Shown piece by piece: positions 26,829 to 35,801 of a DNA stretch of 64,000 bases. The DNA comes from an uncultured Rhodopila sp. (GTDB lineage Bacteria > Pseudomonadota > Alphaproteobacteria > Acetobacterales > Acetobacteraceae): NCBI RefSeq assembly GCF_903944925.1, contig NZ_CAJATU010000158.1, positions 1-64,000 of the forward strand, given 5' to 3'. Position 1 is the stretch's first letter, and every line of letters starts with the position of its first letter. The notes under the pieces are model-generated. The model saw only the letters and a list, made by a program, of their open reading frames with translations. It was not told the DNA's origin and did not search any database. The position numbers and the translations under genes were made by a program.

Positions 26829-26874
26829 GGGAACTCCTGAAAGATGTCCGCCAGTTGCTTTTGAAGGAGTTCCC
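26829..26874 (+). promoter_or_regulatory. Inverted repeat covering the doxX ribosome binding site
   Basis: GGGAACTCCT (26829-26838) and AGGAGTTCCC (26865-26874) are perfect complements with a 26-base loop. The right arm contains the Shine-Dalgarno AAGGAG of doxX. In RNA the hairpin would hide the ribosome binding site. As DNA it could instead be a regulator site. Confidence 0.5.
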
Positions 26875-26876
26875 CA

Positions 26877-27308
26877 ATGCCTCTCGACACTCGCACTGCG
26901 CCGTACGCCGCCTTCCTGCTCCGCCTCAGCCTGGGTATTCTGTTTATCGCCCATGCCGGCCTGAAGATATTCGTTTTCACGCCGGCCGGAACGGCGGCCT
27001 TCTTCGGCTCCCTCGGGCTGCCGCCGACGCTTGGTTACGTAACAATCGTCTGGGAGCTGGTAGGCGCGGTGGCGCTTATCCTCGGCGTCTGGCCGCGTGC
27101 CGCCGCCGTCGCGCTGACCCCGATCCTGGCTGGCGCCATCGCGACGGTGCATGGCCCGGCCGGGTTCTTCTTCACCAACCCGCATGGCGGCTGGGAATTC
27201 CTCGCCCTTTGGATCGCCGGACTGGTTTCCGTCGCCCTGATCGGGGATGGAGCCTGGGCGCTGGTGCCGACACCGGGTGCTGCGCGTCACCGCCTGGCGA
27301 CCGCCTGA
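26877..27308 (+). CDS. DoxX family membrane protein
   Basis: The 143-aa protein has four hydrophobic segments (FLLRLSLGILFIAHAGLKI; YVTIVWELVGAVALILG; ALTPILAGAIATVHG; ALWIAGLVSVALIG), as in DoxX/YqjF proteins. Their biochemical role is not firmly known; E. coli yqjF responds to quinol-like aromatics through a LysR regulator. It sits between such a regulator and a hydroquinone reductase gene. Confidence 0.88.
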   Translation: MPLDTRTAPYAAFLLRLSLGILFIAHAGLKIFVFTPAGTAAFFGSLGLPPTLGYVTIVWELVGAVALILGVWPRAAAVALTPILAGAIATVHGPAGFFFTNPHGGWEFLALWIAGLVSVALIGDGAWALVPTPGAARHRLATA

Positions 27309-27324
27309 CCTGGAGGATACGGCA

Positions 27325-27516
27325 ATGAACGCGGTCATGAATCGCCCCTTGAGCATCGGCAAAGTTGCGCTGACCGTTCGCGACCTTGACCGCGTCAGCC
27401 GGTTTTACCAGGACGTGCTTGGTTTTCGACTAGCGTCCTCTGATGCGGCGTCGCGGTTGACTGTCCGCGATGCCTGGGGGACGTCGATCACTGTCGCGGT
27501 GGCCGGATGCTTGTGA
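27325..27516 (+). pseudogene. Truncated glyoxalase/VOC-domain fragment
   Basis: From ATG 27325 the frame reads IGKVALTVRDLDRVSRFYQDVLGFRL, the first beta-alpha module of a VOC protein. It loses similarity at about residue 40 and stops after 63 aa. A full VOC protein is at least twice as long and the second metal-binding half is missing. It overlaps the next gene by 10 bases. It starts 16 bases after doxX behind TGGAGGA, so it is probably translated even though truncated. Confidence 0.7.
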
Positions 27517-28439
27517 ATGGACGATGGAGCGCGGACTGGCATCCGGTTCAGTCTACCGACGCCAAGGGCGGGTTCGTCCGCCAAACGTCCGGCTTCCGCA
27601 ACTGGATCACGCCGGACGGCGCGCCGGGGCCGACCGGTGAGGGCGGTTTCGGTGCCGAGCGGGACCGGTATCATCTGTTCGTTGCACTTATCTGTCCGTG
27701 GGCGTCGCGGACGCTGATCGCCCGGGCGCTGAAGGGTTTGTCGTTCATTTCGGTCTCCGTGCTGGAGCCTATGGTGACCGATCAGGGATGGCGCTTCGGC
27801 GACCAGGCCGACGGTGCGGGCTATCTGCACGAGATTTATACCCGTGCGGCGCCGCATTATACCGGGCGTGCGACCGTGCCGGTGCTTTGGGACAAGCATC
27901 GCAAGACAATCGTCAACAACGAGTCGGCCGATATCCTGCGTATGTTCAACGCGGGCTTTGGCTCGCTGGCGGAATCGGCGATCGATCTTTATCCGCCCCA
28001 TCTCCAGGCGGATATCGACGCGATCAACGAACGGATCTACCACCGGCTGAACAACGGCGTGTATCGCGCGGGGTTCGCAACGACACAGCAGGCTTACGAG
28101 GAAGCCTTCGCCGAGGTCTTCGGCATGCTGGATGAGCTCGAAGCGCGTTTGGCAGACGGGCCGTTCCTGTTCGGGGACGGCCTGACCGAAGCGGATGTGC
28201 GCCTGTTCGTCACGTTGATCCGTTTCGACGCCGCCTATCATGGATTGTTCAAGTGCAATCTGCGCCGGTTGGCGGACTACGAGAACCTGTCAGCCTATCT
28301 GGCCCGAATGCTGGCTGTCCCCGGTATCCGGGAGACTGTTTCCATCGACCATATCAAGCGAGGCTATTACTCGATCAAGGTGCTGAACCCGAACGGCATC
28401 GTGCCCGTGGGGCCGGATTTGACCAGCCTGGCGCTTTAG
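27507..28439 (+). CDS. yqjG: Glutathionyl-hydroquinone reductase (YqjG/Xi-class GST)
   Basis: This enzyme reduces glutathionyl-hydroquinones, formed when quinones react with glutathione. The 310-aa protein has the Xi-class active site ICPWASRTLIARALKG (Cys at about residue 62), the C-terminal alpha domain and the late GYYSIKVLNPNGIVPVGP. The start ATG 27507 lies inside the end of the VOC fragment. It meets the minus-strand maoC gene with a 4-base stop overlap. Confidence 0.93.
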   Translation: MLVNGRWSADWHPVQSTDAKGGFVRQTSGFRNWITPDGAPGPTGEGGFGAERDRYHLFVALICPWASRTLIARALKGLSFISVSVLEPMVTDQGWRFGDQADGAGYLHEIYTRAAPHYTGRATVPVLWDKHRKTIVNNESADILRMFNAGFGSLAESAIDLYPPHLQADIDAINERIYHRLNNGVYRAGFATTQQAYEEAFAEVFGMLDELEARLADGPFLFGDGLTEADVRLFVTLIRFDAAYHGLFKCNLRRLADYENLSAYLARMLAVPGIRETVSIDHIKRGYYSIKVLNPNGIVPVGPDLTSLAL

Positions 28440-28912
28440 GCCCGGGCCTTCACCATTCGCAATGGATTATAGGTCAGCACCACCGTGCCGTTCTGCTTCC
28501 GGACGCGGTTGAACGTGCGCACCAGGCCGCGGTTCGGGCGGCTTTCGCTGCGGCGGCTTTCCACCACCTCGCATTCCACATGGATCGTATCGCCGGCGAA
28601 AGTCGGGGCGGTTACGTTCATCTCCATATGCAGGAACGCAAATCCGGTGTGCTGCATCGTCGCATGCACCAGCAGGCCTTCGGCAAATGCGTAGACCATC
28701 GCAGCCGGAACGACACGCTGCTTGATGTCGCTTTCCGCCCGCAGGAACTCGGTATTTGAAAACAGCACTTCCGTCATGCCCGTGCAGCCGATGAAATTCA
28801 CCAGATCCGCTTCAGTCAGCGTGCGGCCGATGGTGCGGAACTTCCGGCCAACCGGCAGATCTTCGAAATAGATGCCAAGGCCGAGGACTTCGTAGCCGTC
28901 TATTTCCGTCAT
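28436..28912 (-). CDS. MaoC-like hydratase
   Basis: The 158-aa hot-dog protein shows LPVGRKFRTIGRTLTEADLV at its N-terminus, VPAAMVYAFAEGLL, and a C-terminal strand region. It is last in the aliA-badK-tetR-maoC operon, and its start overlaps the tetR stop as ATGA. It may act as an extra enoyl-CoA hydratase in alicyclic acid breakdown. I chose ATG 28912 because the family match starts there. Confidence 0.85.
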   Translation of the reverse strand: MTEIDGYEVLGLGIYFEDLPVGRKFRTIGRTLTEADLVNFIGCTGMTEVLFSNTEFLRAESDIKQRVVPAAMVYAFAEGLLVHATMQHTGFAFLHMEMNVTAPTFAGDTIHVECEVVESRRSESRPNRGLVRTFNRVRKQNGTVVLTYNPLRMVKARA

Positions 28913-29577
28913 CCCGATGTCCCTTCCAGCTTGGCCATCCGCTTCGCCCCGTTGCGGGTCAGCACACCGCGCAGCATCAGGCGCAAGCCGCGTTCCACGT
29001 ACGTGTCCACGTCCATCGTCCTGGCGAAGTGCCATGCCTTCAAAGCCCACGCGTGGCAGAACATGACAATCTGGTAGACGAACATATCCACGTCGATCGC
29101 CTCGAACAGTCCGGCACCGATGCAATCGCGCACGCAGGCGGCGATCAGCTCGTTGGTGTCGCGTTCCATCTGCATGATCGCGTTGCGTCGATCCTTATGC
29201 AGTGATTTGGTTTCGCGATAAGCGAGGACTGTTGCGTCCACGGACGACCCGTTCACCCGCGCATAGGCCCGCACCGCCGCGCAGAACCTCTGCAACGGAT
29301 CGGCGATGCCCTCCAGCGCCAGCGGGATTTGCCGCATGTAGCTGTCCAGCACCTCCTGCAACGCCAGGAACAGTAGATCTTCCTTGTCCCCGACATACTG
29401 GTAGATCAGGCCGATGCTGACATCGGCGCGTTCGGCAACGTCGCGGATCGTCGCCGGATGATAGCCTCGTTCGCTAAAGCAGGCGATCGCCGCCCTGGTC
29501 AATTGAGCGCGCCGCCGTTCGACCAGTGCGGAATCTTCCACCGTCGTCTTGATTGCCGACTTCCCGGCGGGAGGCAT
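28909..29577 (-). CDS. TetR-family regulator, probable repressor of the cyclohexanecarboxylate genes
   Basis: The 222-aa protein has the TetR helix-turn-helix (AAIACFSERGYHPATIRDVAERADVSIGLIYQYVGDKEDLL, residues about 28-66). The ligand domain is unlike BadR, which is a MarR protein in Rhodopseudomonas. It lies inside the operon it may control. A 12-base site found at three promoters of the cluster is a candidate operator. A CoA thioester is a likely ligand, by analogy. Confidence 0.88.
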   Translation of the reverse strand: MPPAGKSAIKTTVEDSALVERRRAQLTRAAIACFSERGYHPATIRDVAERADVSIGLIYQYVGDKEDLLFLALQEVLDSYMRQIPLALEGIADPLQRFCAAVRAYARVNGSSVDATVLAYRETKSLHKDRRNAIMQMERDTNELIAACVRDCIGAGLFEAIDVDMFVYQIVMFCHAWALKAWHFARTMDVDTYVERGLRLMLRGVLTRNGAKRMAKLEGTSG

Positions 29578-29585
29578 CGATCGGG

Positions 29586-30353
29586 TCAGGGTGTGCTCCT
29601 TATCCCGGCGAGAAAATCGCCAATCAGGTCTCGCGTTTTCGCGGAGGCCAGCAGACCGCGGGTTTGCTGCAACTCCTCATCGAAACCATTGATCCCCGGT
29701 GCGGTCGCGGCCGTGATGCATGCCTTGGCGGCTTTCGCCGCATGCGGCGGCAGTGCCGCATATCGCTTCGCGATCTCAGCGGCTGCCGCTGCAAGATCAG
29801 CCGCCGGCACACTCCATTGCACAAGCCCGAGCCGCCGCGCTTCCGCGCCATCGACCTGCTCTGCACCCAGAATCAACCGCAACGCCGCCGGCCGTCCGGC
29901 GAGCCAGGTCAAGCGCTGGGTTCCGCCCGCCCCTGGCAGCAAGCCAAGCCGCAGTTCCGGCAAGCCCATCTTCGCTTCCAGTGCGGCGATGCGCAGGTCG
30001 CAGGCCAGAGCCAGTTCGAACCCGCCGCCGAGCGCTGTGCCATTGATCTCAGCCAGAGTGACCCGGGGCAGGGCTTCGATACGGGCAAACAACCTCTGAT
30101 ACCCGCGCACAGCCGCGATTTGCCGATCAAGTCCGTCCGCCGACTCGAAACGCTCCCGCATCTCCTTTAGATCGGCTCCGGCGGCGAAGACTTTCAGTGT
30201 ACTACGGATGTGCAGTACCGACCAGTCATCTCGCGCATCCAGGCCATCCAGCAACGCATGAAACCCCGCCACCCAGGCATCGCTCATGGCGTTCACCGGG
30301 GCGCGGTCCAGCAGAAGCGTCGCGACGCCATCGGTAACTTGCAGATCAAACAT
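29586..30353 (-). CDS. badK: Cyclohex-1-ene-1-carboxyl-CoA hydratase (BadK-like)
   Basis: This is a 255-aa crotonase. FAAGADLKEM forms the oxyanion hole, INGTALGGGFELALACDLRIA carries the first catalytic glutamate and GLPELRLGLLPGAGGTQRL the second, so it is a hydratase. Its place directly after aliA (2-base gap), with aliB, badH and badI in the cluster, points to the BadK step. Sequence alone would only say enoyl-CoA hydratase. Confidence 0.82.
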   Translation of the reverse strand: MFDLQVTDGVATLLLDRAPVNAMSDAWVAGFHALLDGLDARDDWSVLHIRSTLKVFAAGADLKEMRERFESADGLDRQIAAVRGYQRLFARIEALPRVTLAEINGTALGGGFELALACDLRIAALEAKMGLPELRLGLLPGAGGTQRLTWLAGRPAALRLILGAEQVDGAEARRLGLVQWSVPAADLAAAAAEIAKRYAALPPHAAKAAKACITAATAPGINGFDEELQQTRGLLASAKTRDLIGDFLAGIRSTP

Positions 30354-30355
30354 GT

Positions 30356-31981
30356 CTAGCCCTCCGCCGCCGTGAAAGTCTTGGCGATCCCGCGCAGAAC
30401 CACTTTCTGGATTTTGCCGCTGGGCGTCTTCGGCATGGCTTCTACAACCTCCAGACGCTCCGGCAGGTAATTCCTGGTCAGACGGCGTTGTTCCAGAAAT
30501 TCAATCAATTCGGGAAATGTCAGCGTGGCGTCCTCCCGCAAGACGGCAAAGGCGCAGGCCCGCTCGCCCAGTCTTGCATCGGGCATGGCGACCAGGGCGA
30601 CTTCCTGGATCGCCGGATGCTGGTAGATCAGCCCCTCGATTTCCACCACGGGCACGTTCTCCCCGCCCCGGATGATGACGTCTTTCGTGCGGCCGGTGAT
30701 GCGCACATACCCGTCGTCATCGATCCGCGCGAGGTCGCCGGTTTCGAACCAGCCCTCCGCATCGGTGGCGTACCATTCCGGATGCTTCAGGTAACCGACG
30801 AAGTTGCTCGGTCCCCGTGTTTGCAGGCGTCCTTCGGCATTGGGCGGGAGGGGGGCGCCAACTTCGTCCACGACACGAATCTCCATGCCCTCCATCGGAC
30901 AGCCATCGGTTTCGAACGTTTTGTCCGGCGGGTCGCCAATGCGGGTCGTCGTTACGGCACCATTCTCGGTCATGCCCCAGGCGGAAATGATGTTCGCACC
31001 AAGATGTTCCGCCGCCCGCCGCACCAAAGCCCGCGGAATCGGGGCCCCGGCAGAGAGGAATGTCCGCAAGCTTGCCACCGCAGCGGGGCGGCGCGTCGCT
31101 TCATCAGCCATATCCGAGAGGAACGGGGTCGCCGCCATGGTGAAGGTCGCCTGATGTTCCGCGATCAGGTCGACCGCTTTGGCCGCATTCCATATATCCT
31201 GGAAAACCGCTTTTGCGCCCAGCGCAATCGGCATGACGAGCCCGTATATAAACCCGGTCTGATGCGCCAGCGGCGACGCCATCAGAACGGTGTCGTTGCG
31301 GTCCAGCCGCAACCGGGCAGCATAAGGCAGCATGTTGGAATACAGCGTGTTGGAGGTGTGCATCACCCCCTTCGGCTCACCCGTTGTGCCGGATGTGTAA
31401 AGAATTTCGATCACATCGTCAGGCCCCGGGAGGCTTGCGGCGAACCGGTCGTCCGTTTCGAGCAGAGGTTCAAACGCGCTGCTCCCCTCGCCGCCGATGA
31501 CCAGGACATGTCGCAGAGCCGGCAGGCTAGCCCGGATTGCGTCCGCCATCGGTTCGTACCGGAAGCCGCGATACTCCCTCGGGATCACCAGCACTTTCGT
31601 TTCCGCAAGCTGTAGCATGAACGCCATCTCGCGCTCGCGGAAGATCGGCATTACAGGGTTGGTGATCGCGCCCAGCCGCAGCGCCGCGAGATGTAAAGCC
31701 ACGAACTGCCACCAGTTCGGCAACTGCATCGACACCACGTCGCTGCGCCCGACGCCCAACCGTGCCAGGCCGGCGGCGATCCGATCGACCTTTTGCGACA
31801 GCGACGCGTAGGTCAGCGATGTGGGTGCGCCCGTCATGCTGTTATGATCGACGATCGCGACGCGCTCGGGCGCCGTCTCTACCCAACGGTCGAAATCGTC
31901 CAGCAACGTGCGGTCGGGCCAGAGGCCGGATGCCTTCATCGCCTGCTTTCGGGCCTCCGGCAAAATCGCATGTGTTTCCAC
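30356..31981 (-). CDS. aliA: Cyclohexanecarboxylate-CoA ligase (AliA-like)
   Basis: AliA activates cyclohexanecarboxylate with ATP and CoA. The 541-aa ANL enzyme shows [15 protein letters not shown] (P-loop-like), [30 protein letters not shown] and the catalytic lysine in [13 protein letters not shown]. Family context and the rest of the pathway favour AliA over a fatty-acid or benzoate ligase. It is first in its operon, 55 bases after a perfect palindrome that may be an operator. Confidence 0.85.
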   Translation of the reverse strand: METHAILPEARKQAMKASGLWPDRTLLDDFDRWVETAPERVAIVDHNSMTGAPTSLTYASLSQKVDRIAAGLARLGVGRSDVVSMQLPNWWQFVALHLAALRLGAITNPVMPIFREREMAFMLQLAETKVLVIPREYRGFRYEPMADAIRASLPALRHVLVIGGEGSSAFEPLLETDDRFAASLPGPDDVIEILYTSGTTGEPKGVMHTSNTLYSNMLPYAARLRLDRNDTVLMASPLAHQTGFIYGLVMPIALGAKAVFQDIWNAAKAVDLIAEHQATFTMAATPFLSDMADEATRRPAAVASLRTFLSAGAPIPRALVRRAAEHLGANIISAWGMTENGAVTTTRIGDPPDKTFETDGCPMEGMEIRVVDEVGAPLPPNAEGRLQTRGPSNFVGYLKHPEWYATDAEGWFETGDLARIDDDGYVRITGRTKDVIIRGGENVPVVEIEGLIYQHPAIQEVALVAMPDARLGERACAFAVLREDATLTFPELIEFLEQRRLTRNYLPERLEVVEAMPKTPSGKIQKVVLRGIAKTFTAAEG

Positions 31982-32035
31982 GGTTCTAGCCCCCCTCTCG
32001 ACCTGGCCGGTATCCCGGCTCCTTGATCCCTAACC

Positions 32036-32047
32036 GAACGAACGTTC
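32036..32047. promoter_or_regulatory. Candidate TetR operator at the aliA promoter
   Basis: GAACGAACGTTC is the core of the perfect palindrome AACGAACGTTCGTT (32037-32050), with near-symmetric flanks CCG and TGG. The pattern GAmCGA-N2-nyTC recurs at 33822-33833 and 40325-40336. Confidence 0.6.
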
Positions 32048-32116
32048 GTTTGGCCGATAGTGCACTCATCGCGGTTAGAAATCCAGATATCCGCGATGCG
32101 GGGGCGGGTCAGCGTG

Positions 32117-32869
32117 TCAGAGGGAAACGTGCACCAGCGCCTTCAGCGCATAGCCAATGACGTAGGACAGGCCAGCGGCGCTCATGCCGATCGCCAGGGT
32201 TTCGAGGCCGGAGCGGAACCAGTCGGACAGGGACCATTTGCTCTTGGCCGCACCGATGGCGAAGAACACCAGACCCGTTGCAGCCACGGACAAACCGAAG
32301 CTGTAGGCCAGAAGGTAGCTCGCCAACGGCACCAGACCGCACAGCACGAACGCGGCGGCGGTGCTCAGCGCGGCGCGAACCGGCGATTTCACCGCTGGCG
32401 ACAAGCCGTATTCCTCGACCGTCATGGTCTTGGCCCAACGGTCCTCGTCGGCGGTGATAACGTCCACGATCCGTTCCAGTTCGTCGCCGGCGAAACCTTT
32501 GCGGGCGAATATTTGCCGAATCTCCTCGCGCTCGCCGTTCGGGTCCACCGCAATGTGCTTCCGTTCGATCGCAAGCAGGCGCTCGTAGTCGTCCACTTCG
32601 GCCTTGGTGGCGCTGAAGTTGCCGGCGCCCATGGCGAACCCGTCGGCTATCAGGTTCGCCATGCCGAGCACCAGCACGACGCTTCCCGGCATATCCGCAC
32701 CGACAACCCCTGCAACGATGGCGAAGGTCGTGACGGTTCCATCGATCCCGCCATAGATCCAGTCGCGCAGATAATTCGGCTGCGCGTCCTCGGCAAGGCG
32801 CGCGCGGATCTCATCCCGCTCGTGGCTGTGTTCCAACGTCGAGCCTGCCGCCGCGCTTTCCTCGTTCAT
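32117..32869 (-). CDS. VIT1/CCC1-family iron or manganese transporter
   Basis: The 250-aa protein belongs to the VIT/CCC1 family. DWIYGGIDGTVTTFAIVAGVVGA forms the first membrane segment, and ADGFAMGAGNFSATKAE follows. The cytoplasmic glutamate-rich helices (ERKHIAVDPNGEREEI) and three later hydrophobic segments are complete. It probably moves Fe(II) or Mn(II) out of the cytoplasm. The start is ATG 32869 behind AGGAGACAT. It sits between two ali/bad operons with no evident link to them. Confidence 0.88.
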   Translation of the reverse strand: MNEESAAAGSTLEHSHERDEIRARLAEDAQPNYLRDWIYGGIDGTVTTFAIVAGVVGADMPGSVVLVLGMANLIADGFAMGAGNFSATKAEVDDYERLLAIERKHIAVDPNGEREEIRQIFARKGFAGDELERIVDVITADEDRWAKTMTVEEYGLSPAVKSPVRAALSTAAAFVLCGLVPLASYLLAYSFGLSVAATGLVFFAIGAAKSKWSLSDWFRSGLETLAIGMSAAGLSYVIGYALKALVHVSL

Positions 32870-32934
32870 TATGTCTCCTGACGCGCGCACCGTGATCGCC
32901 GGCCGCTGCCAGTGCGTTGATCTGCGTCAAGCGC

Positions 32935-33729
32935 CTATTTGTAATACTTGCGAAACTCCGGCTTACGTTTCTCCAGGAAGGAGGCGACGCCTTCCTTGGA
33001 TTCATCGCTTTCATAATACAGCTTCAACGCCTGCAACCCCAGCGCGCCGATGCCGGCAATATTTTCGGAGTCGGCATTGAACGAGCGCTTGGCAATGGCG
33101 ATTGCCGTCGGGCTGCGTTCGACGAGTTCCTTGCACCAGGCTTCGACTTCCGCGTCGAGCAGGTCGTCCGGCACCACCTTGTTGACCAGCCCCATCGCCG
33201 CGGCTTCGTGCGCGGTGTAGCGGCGGCAGAGATACCAGATTTCTCGCGCTTTTTTCTCGCCGACGATACGGGAGAGATAGGCTGTGCCAAAGCCCGGATC
33301 GACTGATCCCATTTTGGGGCCGACCTGACCGAACTGGGCATTTTCGGCGGCGATCGTCAGGTCGCAGAGCGTCGCAAGAACGTTGCCGCCGCCGATGGCG
33401 AAGCCGCGGACCTTGGCGATAACCGGCTGCGGCACGGCGCGGATGATGCTGTGCAGCGCCTCCACCGGCAAACCGATGGTGCCTTTGCCGTCATAGCTGC
33501 CTTCGTGCGCCGACTGGTCGCCGCCGGTGCAGAACGCCTTGGTGCCAGCTCCGGTCAGGACGATGACGCCGATGGATTTGTTCCAGCCGGCACGATTGAA
33601 CGCATGCAGCAGCTCATCACAGGTGGTGCCGCGGAAGGCGTTGTATTTTTCCGGGCGGTTAATGGTGATGGTGGCGATGCCGTCGCGTTCTTCGTAAAGC
33701 ACGTCGGTGTACTGATGCGGTGCGGTCAT
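32935..33729 (-). CDS. badI: 2-ketocyclohexanecarboxyl-CoA hydrolase BadI
   Basis: BadI opens the alicyclic ring of 2-ketocyclohexanecarboxyl-CoA to give pimeloyl-CoA. The 264-aa crotonase is MenB-like: TINRPEKYNAFRG, FCTGGDQ, GGGNVLATLCDLTIAAE and MGSVDPGFGTAYLSR. The start is ATG 33729, behind AGGAGGAAAACC. It is divergent from aliB across a 129-base promoter region. Confidence 0.92.
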   Translation of the reverse strand: MTAPHQYTDVLYEERDGIATITINRPEKYNAFRGTTCDELLHAFNRAGWNKSIGVIVLTGAGTKAFCTGGDQSAHEGSYDGKGTIGLPVEALHSIIRAVPQPVIAKVRGFAIGGGNVLATLCDLTIAAENAQFGQVGPKMGSVDPGFGTAYLSRIVGEKKAREIWYLCRRYTAHEAAAMGLVNKVVPDDLLDAEVEAWCKELVERSPTAIAIAKRSFNADSENIAGIGALGLQALKLYYESDESKEGVASFLEKRKPEFRKYYK

Positions 33730-33821
33730 CTGGTTTTCCTCCTGTCGCCGGCGTCCGGTCATCCGGTTGTCCATCCGCGGCGCTTGACTTCGGGGCCGCC
33801 GCGGGATGAACATACCTGACT

Positions 33822-33833
33822 GACCGATCACTC
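33822..33833. promoter_or_regulatory. Candidate TetR operator between badI and aliB
   Basis: GACCGATCACTC matches 8 of 12 positions of the aliA site. It lies inside a longer imperfect repeat, ACTGA at 33818-33822 and TCAGT at 33836-33840. It is 25 bases before the aliB start and in the divergent promoter region. Confidence 0.4.
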
Positions 33834-33858
33834 ATTCAGTTCCGGCGTAACCATACCG

Positions 33859-34992
33859 ATGATCCTCACCGAAGAACAAGAGATGATCCGCAATACCGCG
33901 CGCGATTTTGCGCAGCGGCATCTGGCACCCTATGCGGCGGAGTGGGAGCGGACCGCCACTTTCCCCCGCGAGGCGCTGCGGGAAATGGGCAAGCTGGGCT
34001 TTCTCGGGATGACGGTTCCGGCCGACTGGGACGGGGCCGGAACCGATTATGTTTCATACGCGCTGGCGATGGAGGAGATCGCCGCCGGCGACGCCGCCAC
34101 CGCCTGTGTCATGAGCGGGCATAATTCCGTCGGCTGCGGGCCGCTCGTTGCATTTGGCACGGATGACCAGAAGGAACGGTATCTGCGGCCGATGGCGCGC
34201 GGCGAGTGTCTCAGCGCTTTCGCCTTGACCGAGCCGACGGGCGGGTCGGACGCGGCGGCGCTGAAAACGCGCGCAACGCGGCGCGGCGATGTCTACGTGC
34301 TGAATGGAACCAAGCACTATATCACGACCGGCAAGAACGCCGACGTTTGCCTGGTTTTTGCCAGCACCGACCCGGGCAAAGGCAAGCGCGGCATCACCGG
34401 TTTCATAGTCGAAACTAAAACCCCCGGCTATCGCGTCGGCCGCGTCGAGAAAAAGATGGGGCAGAACGCATCGGATACCTGCGAGATCCTGCTGGAAGAC
34501 GTCGAAGTGCCGGTGGAAAACCGGCTCGGCGTAGAAGGGCAGGGATACAAAATCGCCCTTTCCAACCTCGAAGGCGGACGGATCGGTATTGCCGCGCAAG
34601 CGGTCGGCATCGCCCGCGCGGCGCACGAACTCGCATTGGCATATGCGCAGGAACGCAAGAGTTTCGGCACGATCATCTACGAACACCAGGCGGTGTCGCA
34701 CCGGTTGGCAGAAATGGCGACCCAGTTGCTGGCGGCGCGGCTGATGGTGCTGCACGCGGCCGAATTACGCAGCCATGGAAAACCCTGCCTGAAAGAGGCG
34801 TCGATGGCCAAACTGTTCGCCTCCGACATGGCGGAACGAGTCTGTTCCGATGCGATCCAGACATTCGGCGGCGCGGGCTATATTCAGGACTCCGTGGTCG
34901 AGCGCCTGTACCGCGCTGCCCGCGTCACCCGCATTTACGAAGGCACCAACGATATCCAGCGCCTGGTGATCAGCCGGGCACTGGCATCATAA
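33859..34992 (+). CDS. aliB: Cyclohexanecarboxyl-CoA dehydrogenase (AliB-like acyl-CoA dehydrogenase)
   Basis: The 377-aa flavoprotein introduces the first double bond into the activated ring. FALTEPTGGSDAAA and YITTGKNADVCLVFA contact FAD, FGGAGYIQD lies near the FAD pyrophosphate site, and RIYEGTNDIQ holds the catalytic glutamate near residue 364. Its place with badH, badI and aliA gives the substrate; the sequence alone says acyl-CoA dehydrogenase. The electron acceptor should be ETF, which is not encoded here. Confidence 0.85.
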   Translation: MILTEEQEMIRNTARDFAQRHLAPYAAEWERTATFPREALREMGKLGFLGMTVPADWDGAGTDYVSYALAMEEIAAGDAATACVMSGHNSVGCGPLVAFGTDDQKERYLRPMARGECLSAFALTEPTGGSDAAALKTRATRRGDVYVLNGTKHYITTGKNADVCLVFASTDPGKGKRGITGFIVETKTPGYRVGRVEKKMGQNASDTCEILLEDVEVPVENRLGVEGQGYKIALSNLEGGRIGIAAQAVGIARAAHELALAYAQERKSFGTIIYEHQAVSHRLAEMATQLLAARLMVLHAAELRSHGKPCLKEASMAKLFASDMAERVCSDAIQTFGGAGYIQDSVVERLYRAARVTRIYEGTNDIQRLVISRALAS

Positions 34993-35004
34993 CGGGAGAG
35001 AAGC

Positions 35005-35751
35005 ATGAGACTCGACGGCAAGACAGCCCTGATCACAGGAGGCGTCTCCGGTATCGGCAAGGCGACGGCGCTGGAATTCGCCCGGCAGGGCGCGATCGTG
35101 CTCGTTGCGGATGTGAACGCCAAGGGCGGCGCGGCGGCCGAAGCGGAAGCCGAGAATGCCGGGCTGAAGATCGAATACGTTCCGCTCGATCTGGTCAGCC
35201 TCGAATCGGTCGATGCCTGCGCCGCCATCGCGTTGGAAAAGCACGGGCGGGTGGACATCCTGGTGAACGCAGCCGGCTGGGACCAGATCCAGCCGTTCGT
35301 GGAGAACTCGCCCGAGTTCATCGATCGCGTGCTGGCGATCAACCTGCGCGGGCCCATCGGCCTGACGCAGAAACTGCTTCCGGCGATGGCGGCCAACGGC
35401 TACGGCAAGATCGTCAACGTCGCCAGCGATGCAGGTCGCGTCGGCAGCCTGGGCGAAACGGTCTACGCTGGTGCAAAAGGCGGCATGATCGCTTTTACCA
35501 AGTCGCTGGCAAGGGAAACCGCGCGTTACAAGATCACGGTCAACTGTGTTTGCCCCGGCCCGACCGACACGCCGCTGTTCCACGCCCAACCGGAAAAGCT
35601 GCAGATCGCGCTGGAGAAGGCGATCCCGTTCCGCCGCATCGCCAAGCCGCAGGAGCTGGCGGATGCGATCTTGTTCTTCGCCAGCACGCGGTCCGACTAC
35701 GTAACGGCGCAGATACTCAGCGTCAGCGGCGGGTTGACCATGGTGGGCTAG
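35005..35751 (+). CDS. badH: 2-hydroxycyclohexanecarboxyl-CoA dehydrogenase BadH
   Basis: This is a 248-aa short-chain dehydrogenase. TGGVSGIGKATALEFA (residues about 12-27) binds NAD, NAAGWDQ follows, and YAGAKGG holds the catalytic Tyr and Lys. WDQIQPFVENSPEFIDRV is very like BadH proteins. It makes the 2-keto thioester that BadI then opens. It starts 12 bases after aliB behind GGGAGAGAAG. Confidence 0.9.
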   Translation: MRLDGKTALITGGVSGIGKATALEFARQGAIVLVADVNAKGGAAAEAEAENAGLKIEYVPLDLVSLESVDACAAIALEKHGRVDILVNAAGWDQIQPFVENSPEFIDRVLAINLRGPIGLTQKLLPAMAANGYGKIVNVASDAGRVGSLGETVYAGAKGGMIAFTKSLARETARYKITVNCVCPGPTDTPLFHAQPEKLQIALEKAIPFRRIAKPQELADAILFFASTRSDYVTAQILSVSGGLTMVG

Positions 35752-35766
35752 CCGCGCCGCTTCCGC

Positions 35767-35801
35767 CCGGTAGGATGTTGCAACTGCAACGTCCTATCCG
35801 G
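35767..35801. terminator. Strong hairpin between convergent badH and livK-type gene
   Basis: CCGGTAGGATGTTGCA (35767-35782) pairs with TGCAACGTCCTATCCGG (35785-35801), apart from one bulge and one mismatch. The right arm overlaps the last codons of the substrate-binding-protein gene. There is no clear T-run, so termination is likely but not certain. Confidence 0.45.
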
